Of a DNA stretch of 48,024 nucleotides, positions 42,047 through 48,024 are shown piece after piece. Where the stretch lies: positions 1 through 48,024 of the forward strand of contig NZ_SCNL01000020.1 in NCBI RefSeq assembly GCF_005502745.1, read 5' to 3'. Made by a program: the position numbers and the translations under genes. Under the pieces are notes generated by a model. The model was not told the DNA's origin, did no database searches, and worked only from the letters and a program-made list of their open reading frames with translations. The stretch's first letter is position 1. The number at the start of each line of letters is the position of its first letter. The DNA is from Sphingomonas sp. 3P27F8. Lineage in GTDB: Bacteria; Pseudomonadota; Alphaproteobacteria; Sphingomonadales; Sphingomonadaceae.

Positions 42047-44953
42047 ATGCGAATGACGAAGTCGTCCGTTCAGGCGGGAATCGCGCTTATCGCCATTTCC
42101 TCCGCACTCGCCAGCGCGCCGGCCTGCGCCCAGGCCGCGCCTGATCCTGCCGCCAGCCCCGAAATCACCCAGGGCGACGTGATCGTGACAGGCTCGCGCA
42201 TCCGCCGCGATCCGCTCGACCAGCCTCAGCCGGTGGTAACGATCGATCAGTCCGCGATCGCCAAGACCGGCCTGTCTTCGCTCGCCGACGTGCTCCAGCG
42301 TCTGCCGTCCTCGTCAGGCGGCCTCAATTCCAAGTTCAACAACTCCGGCAATCTCGGCAATCCGCCGGATGGCGGTGGCGTTGGCGCCGGCTCGGCCGCG
42401 ATTGACCTGCGCTATCTCGGCGCCAAGCGCACGCTCGTGCTGGTGGACGGCATGCGTTACGTGAACGGCGCCTCCGCCAGCGGGATTCCCGGAACGGTCG
42501 ATCTGAATTCGATCCCCGACGTGATGATCGAGCGTGTCGAAGTGCTGGAGAGCGCTGCATCCGCGCTGTACGGTTCGGATGCGATCGCGGGCGTGGTGAA
42601 TATCATCACGCGATCGAACCAGAAGGGGTTCAGGGCGAGCGCGCAATATGGCCAGTATCTGAGCTACAATGATGGCGCGACGCAAAACTATCAGTTGAGC
42701 TGGGGCGGCGGCGGCCCATCGACCCACATGGACGCCGGAATCTTCTACACGAAACAGGATTCGGTCAGCGCGCGCAACCGCTCGATCTCGCAATTCCCGA
42801 ACCCCGGCCAGACGAGCTGTACCGATCCGATCGGCGGCTGCTCGAGCGGCGCGGTGAACGGCCGTATCGTGTTCAACCAGGGCGATCCGTCGCTGCCCGC
42901 TGGCGGCAGCATCACGCCGCGCAACCCACCTCTTAACGGCCGCGGCGTCTATGACCCGACGCTTGTGGGCGGCGATTTCCGCGCCTTCACCACCGCCGAC
43001 CGCTTCAATTTCGCGCCGTACAATTATTTCCTGACGCCGAATGAGCGTTATGGCGGCTTCTTCAATGGCCGCGCGGAATTCTCCGATGCACTCAATCTGA
43101 GGATCAAGGCGATCTACAATCGCCGCAATTCGCAGAATCAGGCAGCCTTTCTGCCGCTGTTCGTCGGGCCCGACGCGGGCAACGGCAATCTGCTCGACAC
43201 GATCTCCATCGATGCCACCAATCCCTATAATCCGTTCGGCATCACGCTGAATTCGGGCACCAATGGCCAACCGGCGACCTATTCGTTCATCGGCCGTCGC
43301 GTGGTCGAGAACGGGCAGCGCACTTACACGCAAACCGTTGACACGATGTCGTTCACTGCGACGCTGGATGGCAAATTCAAGCTTTTCGGACGCAACTGGT
43401 ATTGGGACGCGAACGCCGAGTTCGGCTTTAACGACGCCAAGCAGCTTTTCACCGGCAATATCAACGCGGCGAAGCTGGCGCAGGCGCTCGGCCCGGTCAG
43501 CCAGTGCACCGGCGCGTGCGTGCCGTTCAACATCTTTGGCGGCGCCGGCTCGATTACGCCGCAGATGCTGGCATTCGTGGCTTTCGACGAGCATTCGCGC
43601 AGCCAGCAGGAATTGCAGGATTACACCCTCAACGTCTCGGGTGAGTTGTTCGACCTGCCCGGCGGCCCGGTGGGCATCGCGCTCGGCTATGAGCATCGCT
43701 ATCAGGAAGGCAGCTTCACGCCCGATCCAGTGATCCAGGCCGGTCTTGGCTCGGATATCCCGGCGCAGGCCGCACGCGGCAGCTATATGATCGACGAATT
43801 TTATGGCGAGTTGCGCCTGCCGCTGCTCAAGGATGTGCCGTTCTTTCATTCGCTGGAGGTGAATGGCGCGGTGCGGCACTCGAACTATTCAACCTTCGGC
43901 GGCAATACGACGCTATCGGGCGGCGTGCTGTGGAAGCCGGTGGCCGATTTCCTGCTGCGCGGCAGCTATGCCGAGAGCCTGCGCGCGCCGACGATCGGCG
44001 AACTGTACGGCGCCAAATCACGGTTCGATCAGCCGCTCAACGATCCGTGCACCAGCGCCGCCGGCGGCCAGTTCCAGAGCAACGCTTCTGTGCGAGCGAA
44101 CTGCATCGCAAATGGAGTGCCGGCAAACGGCAGCTACGCCGAACCGCAGGGCGGCCAGCTCCCGGTGCTGACCGGCGGCAATCTTGCATTGAGGCCGGAA
44201 ACCGCGCGCACTTTCCTGTTCGGGGGTGTTTACAGCCCGGCCTGGGCTCGTTCGGGCTTCGCGCAGGCGCTGAGCCTCGAGGTCAATTACTATGACATCA
44301 AGGTAAACGGCTCGATCTCGTCGATCCCGGCGGGCACTTTGCTCGATCGGTGCGCGCTGACCGGGGATGCGCTGTCGTGCGCAGCGGTGCAGCGCACTAG
44401 CAATGGCTTCATTTCGGCGATCAACGGCGTGTTGCTCAACACCGGCGGGATCCGAACGCGCGGCATCGATGCTACGCTGACGCTGCGTACGCGTGAGGGT
44501 TCTGCCGGCACGTTCGGGTTGAGTGTCAGCGGAAATTACCTGCTGAAATATTCTGAGACGCTGCCCGCCACCAATGGCTCGACGACGATCAATTATGTCG
44601 GCACGGAGCGCGGAAGCCCCGATCAGGCCTATCCGCGCTTCAAGGGGCAGGCGACGATTGACTGGTCGCTTGGCCCCGTGGGCGCAGCATTCACGGGTCG
44701 CTATATCGGCAGCGTATACGAGCAGATCGACAGCACGACGCGCAATACGCTTGGCAGCCGTTTCTACGGCGACGTGCAATTCCGGCTCAGCCCGGGCTGG
44801 GTCGACAACAAGATTGCTCTGACGCTCGGCGTCAACAACGTCTTCGATCAGGGACCGCCGGCATGCTTCACGTGCAGCCTGAACAATTATGATCCCACCA
44901 CCTATGACGTGCCCGGCCGCTTCGGCTATGTCCGGTTGAGCTACGGCTTCTGA
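42047..44953 (+). CDS. TonB-dependent outer-membrane receptor
   Basis: 968 residues. A signal peptide of about 30 residues (cleavage near ACAQA) is followed by a TonB-box-like DVIVTG (44-49), a plug domain (about 55-190: VVTIDQSAIAKTGLSSLADVLQ, then TLVLVDGMRYVN, VLESAASALYGSDAIAGVVNIITR), and a beta barrel ending in the aromatic residue Phe (RLSYGF), as needed for outer-membrane insertion. The ATG has AGGGGA 7 bases upstream. The long, Asn/Ser/Gly-rich barrel loops fit the sphingomonad receptors for plant- or polymer-derived substrates, but there is no linked transporter, sigma factor or enzyme to suggest the ligand. A terminator lies on each side, so it appears to be a single-gene unit. Confidence 0.95.
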   Translation: MRMTKSSVQAGIALIAISSALASAPACAQAAPDPAASPEITQGDVIVTGSRIRRDPLDQPQPVVTIDQSAIAKTGLSSLADVLQRLPSSSGGLNSKFNNSGNLGNPPDGGGVGAGSAAIDLRYLGAKRTLVLVDGMRYVNGASASGIPGTVDLNSIPDVMIERVEVLESAASALYGSDAIAGVVNIITRSNQKGFRASAQYGQYLSYNDGATQNYQLSWGGGGPSTHMDAGIFYTKQDSVSARNRSISQFPNPGQTSCTDPIGGCSSGAVNGRIVFNQGDPSLPAGGSITPRNPPLNGRGVYDPTLVGGDFRAFTTADRFNFAPYNYFLTPNERYGGFFNGRAEFSDALNLRIKAIYNRRNSQNQAAFLPLFVGPDAGNGNLLDTISIDATNPYNPFGITLNSGTNGQPATYSFIGRRVVENGQRTYTQTVDTMSFTATLDGKFKLFGRNWYWDANAEFGFNDAKQLFTGNINAAKLAQALGPVSQCTGACVPFNIFGGAGSITPQMLAFVAFDEHSRSQQELQDYTLNVSGELFDLPGGPVGIALGYEHRYQEGSFTPDPVIQAGLGSDIPAQAARGSYMIDEFYGELRLPLLKDVPFFHSLEVNGAVRHSNYSTFGGNTTLSGGVLWKPVADFLLRGSYAESLRAPTIGELYGAKSRFDQPLNDPCTSAAGGQFQSNASVRANCIANGVPANGSYAEPQGGQLPVLTGGNLALRPETARTFLFGGVYSPAWARSGFAQALSLEVNYYDIKVNGSISSIPAGTLLDRCALTGDALSCAAVQRTSNGFISAINGVLLNTGGIRTRGIDATLTLRTREGSAGTFGLSVSGNYLLKYSETLPATNGSTTINYVGTERGSPDQAYPRFKGQATIDWSLGPVGAAFTGRYIGSVYEQIDSTTRNTLGSRFYGDVQFRLSPGWVDNKIALTLGVNNVFDQGPPACFTCSLNNYDPTTYDVPGRFGYVRLSYGF

Positions 44954-44962
44954 TCCGTTGTG

Positions 44963-44995
44963 AAAGGGGCGTTCGCCGAGGCGGGCGCCCTTTTT
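44963..44995 (+). terminator. Probable rho-independent terminator after the TonB-dependent receptor
   Basis: AAAGGGGCG (44963-44971) pairs with CGCCCTTT (44984-44993) with one bulged G, and an inner CGCC/GGCG stem closes the loop. The right arm ends in a run of five T. It begins about 10 bases after the receptor's stop codon. Confidence 0.75.
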
Positions 44996-45124
44996 GCAGA
45001 TGGCGGGCGAGCAAGGCTTGCGGTTTCCCGCGTCCGCGGCGGCCTCGGAGCGGCGCGATGCTTCCCAAACTCCGCGCTTTCCGTTAAGGGCGCTCGCGCA
45101 TTCCCAGCACGGAAAGATTTTTGT

Positions 45125-45370
45125 TTGGCGAAAGAAGAACTCCTCGAGATGCGCGGCCAGGTGGTCGAGCTGCTGCCCAACGCGATGTTCCGCGTAAGGC
45201 TTGAGAACGATCACGAAATCCTCGGCCACACTGCCGGCAAGATGCGCAAGAACCGCATTCGTGTGCTGGTCGGAGACGAGGTGCTCGTTGAACTGACTCC
45301 TTATGACCTCACCAAAGGGCGCATCACCTATCGCTTCATGCCCGGCCGCGGCGGCCCCGGCCCGCAATAA
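45125..45370 (+). CDS. infA: Translation initiation factor IF-1
   Basis: 81 residues counting the initiator, a single S1/OB-fold domain that binds the ribosomal A site. The sequence [19 protein letters not shown] and [20 protein letters not shown] is unmistakable IF-1, of the alphaproteobacterial form ending [10 protein letters not shown]. No ATG exists at the family start: the codon before AKEE is TTG at 45125, with GGAAAG eight bases upstream. The next in-frame ATG would lose the first beta strand. About 170 bases upstream belong to the terminator of the receptor gene and a leader with no clear gene. It is followed after 16 bases by maf. Confidence 0.95.
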   Translation: MAKEELLEMRGQVVELLPNAMFRVRLENDHEILGHTAGKMRKNRIRVLVGDEVLVELTPYDLTKGRITYRFMPGRGGPGPQ

Positions 45371-45386
45371 CGCGCCGGACGGGCTG

Positions 45387-45968
45387 ATGCCCTCCGCTCC
45401 ACAATTAGTGCTCGCATCCGCCTCGCCCCGGCGGCGCGATCTGCTGGCGCGCATCGGCGTGACGCCGGCGCGCATTATCGCGCCCGAAATCGATGAAACT
45501 CCGCTCAAAGGCGAGCCCCCGCGCGACTATGTTCGCCGCGTCGCCGCCGGAAAGGCAAAAGCGATCGAGCGCGCACCATATGAGGTGATCCTCAGCGCGG
45601 ACACGACGATCGCGGTCGGCCAGCGCATCCTCGGCAAGCCACATGATGAGGCTGAACTGCGGTGGATGCTCGCACTGCTCGCCGGTCGACGCCACCATTG
45701 CCTCTCCGCCGTAGCGGTGATCGATACCGATGGACGACTACGCGAGCGTCTTTCGGACACGCTCGTGGTGTTCAAGCCGCTCTCCACCGCCGAGATCGAC
45801 GCCTATGTCGCGGCAGGCGAGGGCATGGGCAAGGCTGGCGGCTACGCGATTCAAGGCCATGCCGAGACGTGGGTGCGCCGCCTCAACGGCTCACATTCCG
45901 GGGTAGTCGGGCTTCCGCTGTATGAGACGGCGGCACTGCTGCGCACGGCGGGCATCGCTCTTGGCTGA
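45387..45968 (+). CDS. maf: Maf-family nucleoside triphosphate pyrophosphatase
   Basis: 193 residues. Hydrolyses non-canonical or surplus nucleoside triphosphates to monophosphates. Signatures: LASASPRRRDLL at the N-terminus, APEIDETPLKGEPPRDYVRRVA, and the catalytic LSADTTIAVGQRILGKP. The ATG at 45387 gives this start. Whether it belongs to the dTTP/UTP (YhdE) or m7GTP (YceF) branch I cannot decide by eye. Its last eight bases overlap the TTG start of the RNase-like gene (45961-45968). The infA-maf order is common in alphaproteobacteria. Confidence 0.93.
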   Translation: MPSAPQLVLASASPRRRDLLARIGVTPARIIAPEIDETPLKGEPPRDYVRRVAAGKAKAIERAPYEVILSADTTIAVGQRILGKPHDEAELRWMLALLAGRRHHCLSAVAVIDTDGRLRERLSDTLVVFKPLSTAEIDAYVAAGEGMGKAGGYAIQGHAETWVRRLNGSHSGVVGLPLYETAALLRTAGIALG

Positions 45969-46881
45969 ATGGCTGTTCGAGCACGGCATCGGCGAGGCGC
46001 GCGCCGCGCTGGTGGCAGACGGGCGCATCGTTCGCGCACGGATCGCGCTTGATGACCGCAGCCCGAAGCTGGGTGCGGTATATACGGCCCAGCTCGTTGA
46101 GCCTGGCGAGGTGCGGCTCTCCGACGGTGGCGTCGCGACGTTGATGCGCGCGCCGGCGGCGCTGACCCTCGGCGCACGCTTCAACGTCGAAGTGGTTCGT
46201 GAGGCGCTGCCCGAACCCGGGCGCCTGAAACCACCGCGCGTCGTGGTGACCGATCAGATCCCGCAGCCCGCACCCAGCCTGCGCGATACTCTCGACGGGC
46301 CAGTACGAACGCTTCGCGCGCACGAACCCGATGCGCTCGAAGCGGCCGGCTGGTCCGAAGTGCTCGAAGAGGCGCTGACGGGAGATATCAGCTTTCCAGG
46401 CGGAGCATTGCGCATGACGCCAACGCCCGCGATGACCCTGTTCGACGTCGATGGCGACGGGCCACTGGATGCACTTGCCGAACGAGCAGCGGCGGCTGTG
46501 GCGCTCGCGATCGTGCGGCACGACGTTGGCGGCTCGATCGGCGTGGATTTCCCGACGATCATGGGCAAGGAAGCGCGCCACCGCGTCGCGGCTGCGATCG
46601 ATGCCGGTTTGCCGCAGCCGTTCGAGCGGACCGCAATGAACGGCTTCGGCTTCTTGCAGATCGTGCGCCCGCGTCCGCGCGCTTCGTTGCCGGAACTGCT
46701 AAGGGCCGATCCAATTGCCGCCGCTGCGCGAGCGACGCTCCGTCAGATTGAGCGCACCCCGCCAGGCGCGCCGAACAATCACCGCTTGCCACCGGCCATC
46801 AGCGCGCGAATCGGATCGCGCGACGATTGGCTGAATGAGCTGGCGCGCCGCACTGGTCGAAAGCCGATTTTGGAACAATGA
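45961..46881 (+). CDS. Short RNase G/E-family-like protein
   Basis: 306 residues from a TTG start inside the maf coding end; no ATG is available before the domain begins. The C-terminal two thirds resemble the RNase G/E catalytic region: ALRMTPTPAMTLFDVDGDG holds Asp162 (like Asp303 of RNase E), and GGSIGVDFPTIMG holds Asp196 (like Asp346), followed by NGFGFLQIVRPRPRAS ('ngfs.lGlveitRkR'). RNase E has Asn two residues after the first Asp; here it is Asp164. RNase G is about 490 residues, so the S1 domain and much of the RNase H-like subdomain are abridged, and the zinc-link CxxC is absent. It overlaps yacG (ATGA). It may be a nuclease with altered RNA binding; activity is unproven. Confidence 0.75.
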   Translation: MAEWLFEHGIGEARAALVADGRIVRARIALDDRSPKLGAVYTAQLVEPGEVRLSDGGVATLMRAPAALTLGARFNVEVVREALPEPGRLKPPRVVVTDQIPQPAPSLRDTLDGPVRTLRAHEPDALEAAGWSEVLEEALTGDISFPGGALRMTPTPAMTLFDVDGDGPLDALAERAAAAVALAIVRHDVGGSIGVDFPTIMGKEARHRVAAAIDAGLPQPFERTAMNGFGFLQIVRPRPRASLPELLRADPIAAAARATLRQIERTPPGAPNNHRLPPAISARIGSRDDWLNELARRTGRKPILEQ

Positions 46882-47051
46882 ACAGTAACAAATGCCCGAT
46901 CTGCCGCCGCCCGACGGACCCGGTCAATGCGCCATTCTGCGGCCGCGGCTGTAAGGATCGTGACCTCCTGCAATGGCTTGGCGAAGGCTATCGCCTTCCT
47001 GGGCCGCCGGTGGATCCAAACGGGCTGGACAGCGGCAAAGACGCCGACTAG
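46878..47051 (+). CDS. yacG: Zinc-binding protein YacG (DNA gyrase inhibitor family)
   Basis: 57 residues starting at ATG 46878 in an ATGA overlap with the RNase-like gene, ending TAG at 47049-47051. Four cysteines (6, 9, 21, 25) in C-P-I-C...PFCGRGCKDRDLLQWLGEGYRLPG form the YacG zinc knuckle and the following conserved helix. In E. coli YacG binds GyrB and inhibits gyrase. Neighbouring genes maf and the RNase-like gene form its usual alphaproteobacterial context. Confidence 0.92.
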   Translation: MNSNKCPICRRPTDPVNAPFCGRGCKDRDLLQWLGEGYRLPGPPVDPNGLDSGKDAD

Positions 47052-47080
47052 AGAGCGCGGCTCCGGCGTTCGTCGGGTTT

Positions 47081-47156
47081 GCCCAGGTAGCTCAGTTGGT
47101 AGAGCATGCGACTGAAAATCGCAGTGTCGGCGGTTCGATCCCGTCCCTGGGCACCA
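47081..47156 (+). tRNA. tRNA-Phe (anticodon GAA)
   Basis: 76 bases folding as a cloverleaf. Acceptor stem GCCCAGG/CCTGGGC; D arm GCTC..GAGC with AGTTGGTA; anticodon stem TGCGA/TCGCA with loop CTGAAAA (anticodon GAA); T loop TTCGATC; CCA encoded in the DNA. It starts 29 bases after yacG. Its 3' end is not repeated elsewhere in the window, so no integrated element uses it as an attachment site here. Confidence 0.97.
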
Positions 47157-47602
47157 TCCTCTCGCAAGCGGCCCAGAAGAACCTGGGAAAGCGTCACGCC
47201 GTTGATCTGTGATCCGGTACAAGCCAGTGACAAAAAGGTCGTGCGGAAATCGCCGGACTGGATTCGCGAAGGTCCGAAATTGGTCCTGCTGATGTGTTCG
47301 CTGTGCTTACTCAGCCTCGCCTATCACTCGAGACTTGGAAGAATGGGGAGGCCGAGTTCGAGGGAGGTGCGGTGGTTCGATCTGCTGGGCGCATTGCGCA
47401 GACTTCGAGACATCTCAAGCCATGATCGACGCGCGTACAGCTTACGCGCCTATCTGTCTGTCCCTCGGCGCCGAGCGGCGGCCGACCAGATATCGAAACA
47501 AGACCGACGGCAACAAACACTTACGCCGCGCAACCTTGTCGTTGCCCGCTCCACCAAACCGCTATACGCTTCAGTTTCCGAGCCGGGAGCGAGGAGTAGA
47601 AT
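47157..47602. other. 446-base stretch with no credible gene
   Basis: Between tRNA-Phe and the small secreted protein. Frames across it have no start with a ribosome binding site and their products are arginine-rich without recognisable motifs; the longest begins inside the tRNA. By eye it is less GC-rich than its surroundings. It contains a hairpin GCGCGTA-CAGCT-TACGCGC (47431-47449). Its right end (GAGGAG at 47591-47596) is the ribosome binding site of the next gene. It may hold that gene's promoter and decayed sequence. Confidence 0.6.
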
Positions 47603-47788
47603 ATGCTGAAGGCCGCTTTCATTGCCTTGTCGCTGGCATCGCTCGCGACGGTTCCCGCTTATGCAGCCCCGTGCAAGGATGCGAAGGGCAAGTTCGTGAA
47701 ATGCCCGCCCGCCAAGCCGGTGAAGTGCAAGACCGCCAATGGTAAGTTCGCAAAGTGCGGCTCGCCCGGCGCAAAGCCGATAAAGTAA
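47603..47788 (+). CDS. Small secreted Cys/Lys-rich repeat protein, unknown function
   Basis: 61 residues. A clear Sec signal peptide (1-21, ending TVPAYA) leaves a mature product of about 40 residues. The mature part is two repeats of a CK-x-A-x-GKF-x-KC unit: C24KDAKGKFVKC34 and C42KTANGKFAKC52, joined by a PPAKPV linker and ending GSPGAKPIK. Cysteines are spaced 9-7-9 and the peptide is strongly basic. Two disulfides are likely once in the periplasm. GAGGAG precedes the ATG by about 6 bases. I do not recognise a named family. It could be a cationic periplasmic or secreted peptide; no function is assigned. Confidence 0.72.
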   Translation: MLKAAFIALSLASLATVPAYAAPCKDAKGKFVKCPPAKPVKCKTANGKFAKCGSPGAKPIK

Positions 47789-47789
47789 G

Positions 47790-47820
47790 CGCGCGAGGCG
47801 CGGTCGCCTAGCCGCGCTTC
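47790..47820. terminator. Probable bidirectional terminator hairpin
   Basis: GCGCG (47791-47795) and AGGCG (47796-47800) pair with CGCCT (47805-47809) and CGCGC (47813-47817) around a CGGT loop, leaving three unpaired bases. TTCGCTTTC follows on the plus strand. It lies between two convergent genes and runs into the stop codon of the trmJ-like gene. Confidence 0.45.
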
Positions 47821-48024
47821 GCTTTCGCCCCTGCCAGTGCGGATAGCACACCGCGCAACGTGCGCACCTCGTGACTCGACCAGCCCGGCTTGGTTAGCAA
47901 GGTACGCAACGTGCGCTTGGTTGTCCGCGTGCGATCGGGAGGGAAGAAGAAATGCGCTTCCTCCAGCATCCGGTCGAGCTGGCCGATCATCCCCTCCAGC
48001 TCCTCGTGCGGGGCGGGGGGGGCG
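47808..48024 (-). CDS. TrmJ-like tRNA/rRNA 2'-O-methyltransferase, C-terminal end only
   Basis: The last 71 codons of a gene that continues past the right edge of the window, so its start and its SpoU/SPOUT catalytic domain are outside. The visible part, HEELEGMIGQLDRMLEEA then FFFPPDR and SSHEVRTLRGVLSALAG, matches the helical C-terminal tail of the TrmJ branch of SpoU methyltransferases ('eel..l...L...l...gFf.P......tlr..ltr.....eEvrtLrGii'). TrmJ methylates the ribose of nucleotide 32 in several tRNAs. The internal ATG at 47990 is not its start. Confidence 0.75.
   Translation of the reverse strand, partial: APPAPHEELEGMIGQLDRMLEEAHFFFPPDRTRTTKRTLRTLLTKPGWSSHEVRTLRGVLSALAGAKAKRG

Noticed and set aside
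42314..43879. 521-codon minus-strand frame inside the TonB-dependent receptor
   Set aside because: Antisense shadow; the receptor frame has signal peptide, plug and barrel signatures.
44018..45508. 496-codon minus-strand frame over the receptor end, terminator and infA
   Set aside because: Runs antisense through infA and a terminator hairpin, and its product has no motif.
47081..47156. tRNA-Phe as attachment site of an integrated element
   Set aside because: The tRNA 3' end is not duplicated downstream in the window and no integrase or phage gene is present.
47106..47609. 167-codon plus-strand frame downstream of the tRNA
   Set aside because: Begins inside tRNA-Phe; product is Arg-rich without domains and no internal start has a ribosome binding site.

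Overview
This 48 kb window is a GC-rich, densely packed chromosomal segment. Its gene content and order point to an alphaproteobacterium of the Sphingomonas type. The main signs are the argH / small lipoprotein / lysA run, the rsmB-rpe-heparinase-purH run, a short RNase G/E-like gene between maf and yacG, a DUF1674 (SDHAF4-like) protein, a large TonB-dependent receptor, and infA with a TTG start. This assignment is inference from gene families and order; no database search was possible. Nothing looks like a prophage, plasmid, insertion sequence or CRISPR array.

Layout. 0-3 kb: a MOP-superfamily polysaccharide flippase, a repeat-bearing intergenic gap, and a formylglycine-generating-enzyme family protein with both catalytic cysteines. 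2.9-7.3 kb (minus strand): the biotin genes bioF-bioD-bioA joined by 4-base overlaps, a 43-residue membrane microprotein, ogt and a TlpA-like thioredoxin. 7.3-11.9 kb (plus): argH, an LptM-like lipoprotein, lysA, a cut-down siroheme-synthase-like protein and a ZntB/CorA transporter, all abutting or overlapping. 12-20.7 kb: a bacterial alpha-2-macroglobulin overlapping pbpC (PBP1C), then a DUF72 protein. 20.7-23.2 kb (minus): hemC-hemD plus a mitofilin/HemX-like membrane protein. 23.2-31.3 kb (plus): tsaD-gpsA-DUF1697, rsmB, rpe, a heparinase II/III-like protein and purH, with a minus-strand DUF1674 gene inside the run. 31.4-38.6 kb (minus): a second flippase, polA, a class A beta-lactamase-like lipoprotein and nadB. 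38.7-45 kb (plus): thiL, the proton-pumping pyrophosphatase hppA, and a TonB-dependent receptor set off by terminators on both sides. 45-48 kb: infA-maf-short RNase G/E-yacG-tRNA-Phe, a stretch with no convincing gene, a small secreted Cys/Lys repeat peptide, and the 3' end of a TrmJ-like tRNA methyltransferase that leaves the window on the minus strand.

Most genes are core metabolism: biotin, arginine, lysine, NAD, thiamine, purine, heme, phospholipid, translation, replication and repair. ATGA or GTGA overlaps are frequent, which suggests translational coupling. I see no large undescribed system. The unusual items are smaller: a CATG that serves as start codon for two divergent genes; a hairpin covering the ribosome binding site of the 1925-residue macroglobulin; a siroheme-synthase-like protein with shortened and eroded domains; a beta-lactamase-like lipoprotein with an enlarged region after the omega-loop glutamate; a minimal RNase G/E-like protein; a heparinase-like protein without a leader inside a housekeeping operon; and the tandem Cys-repeat secreted peptide.
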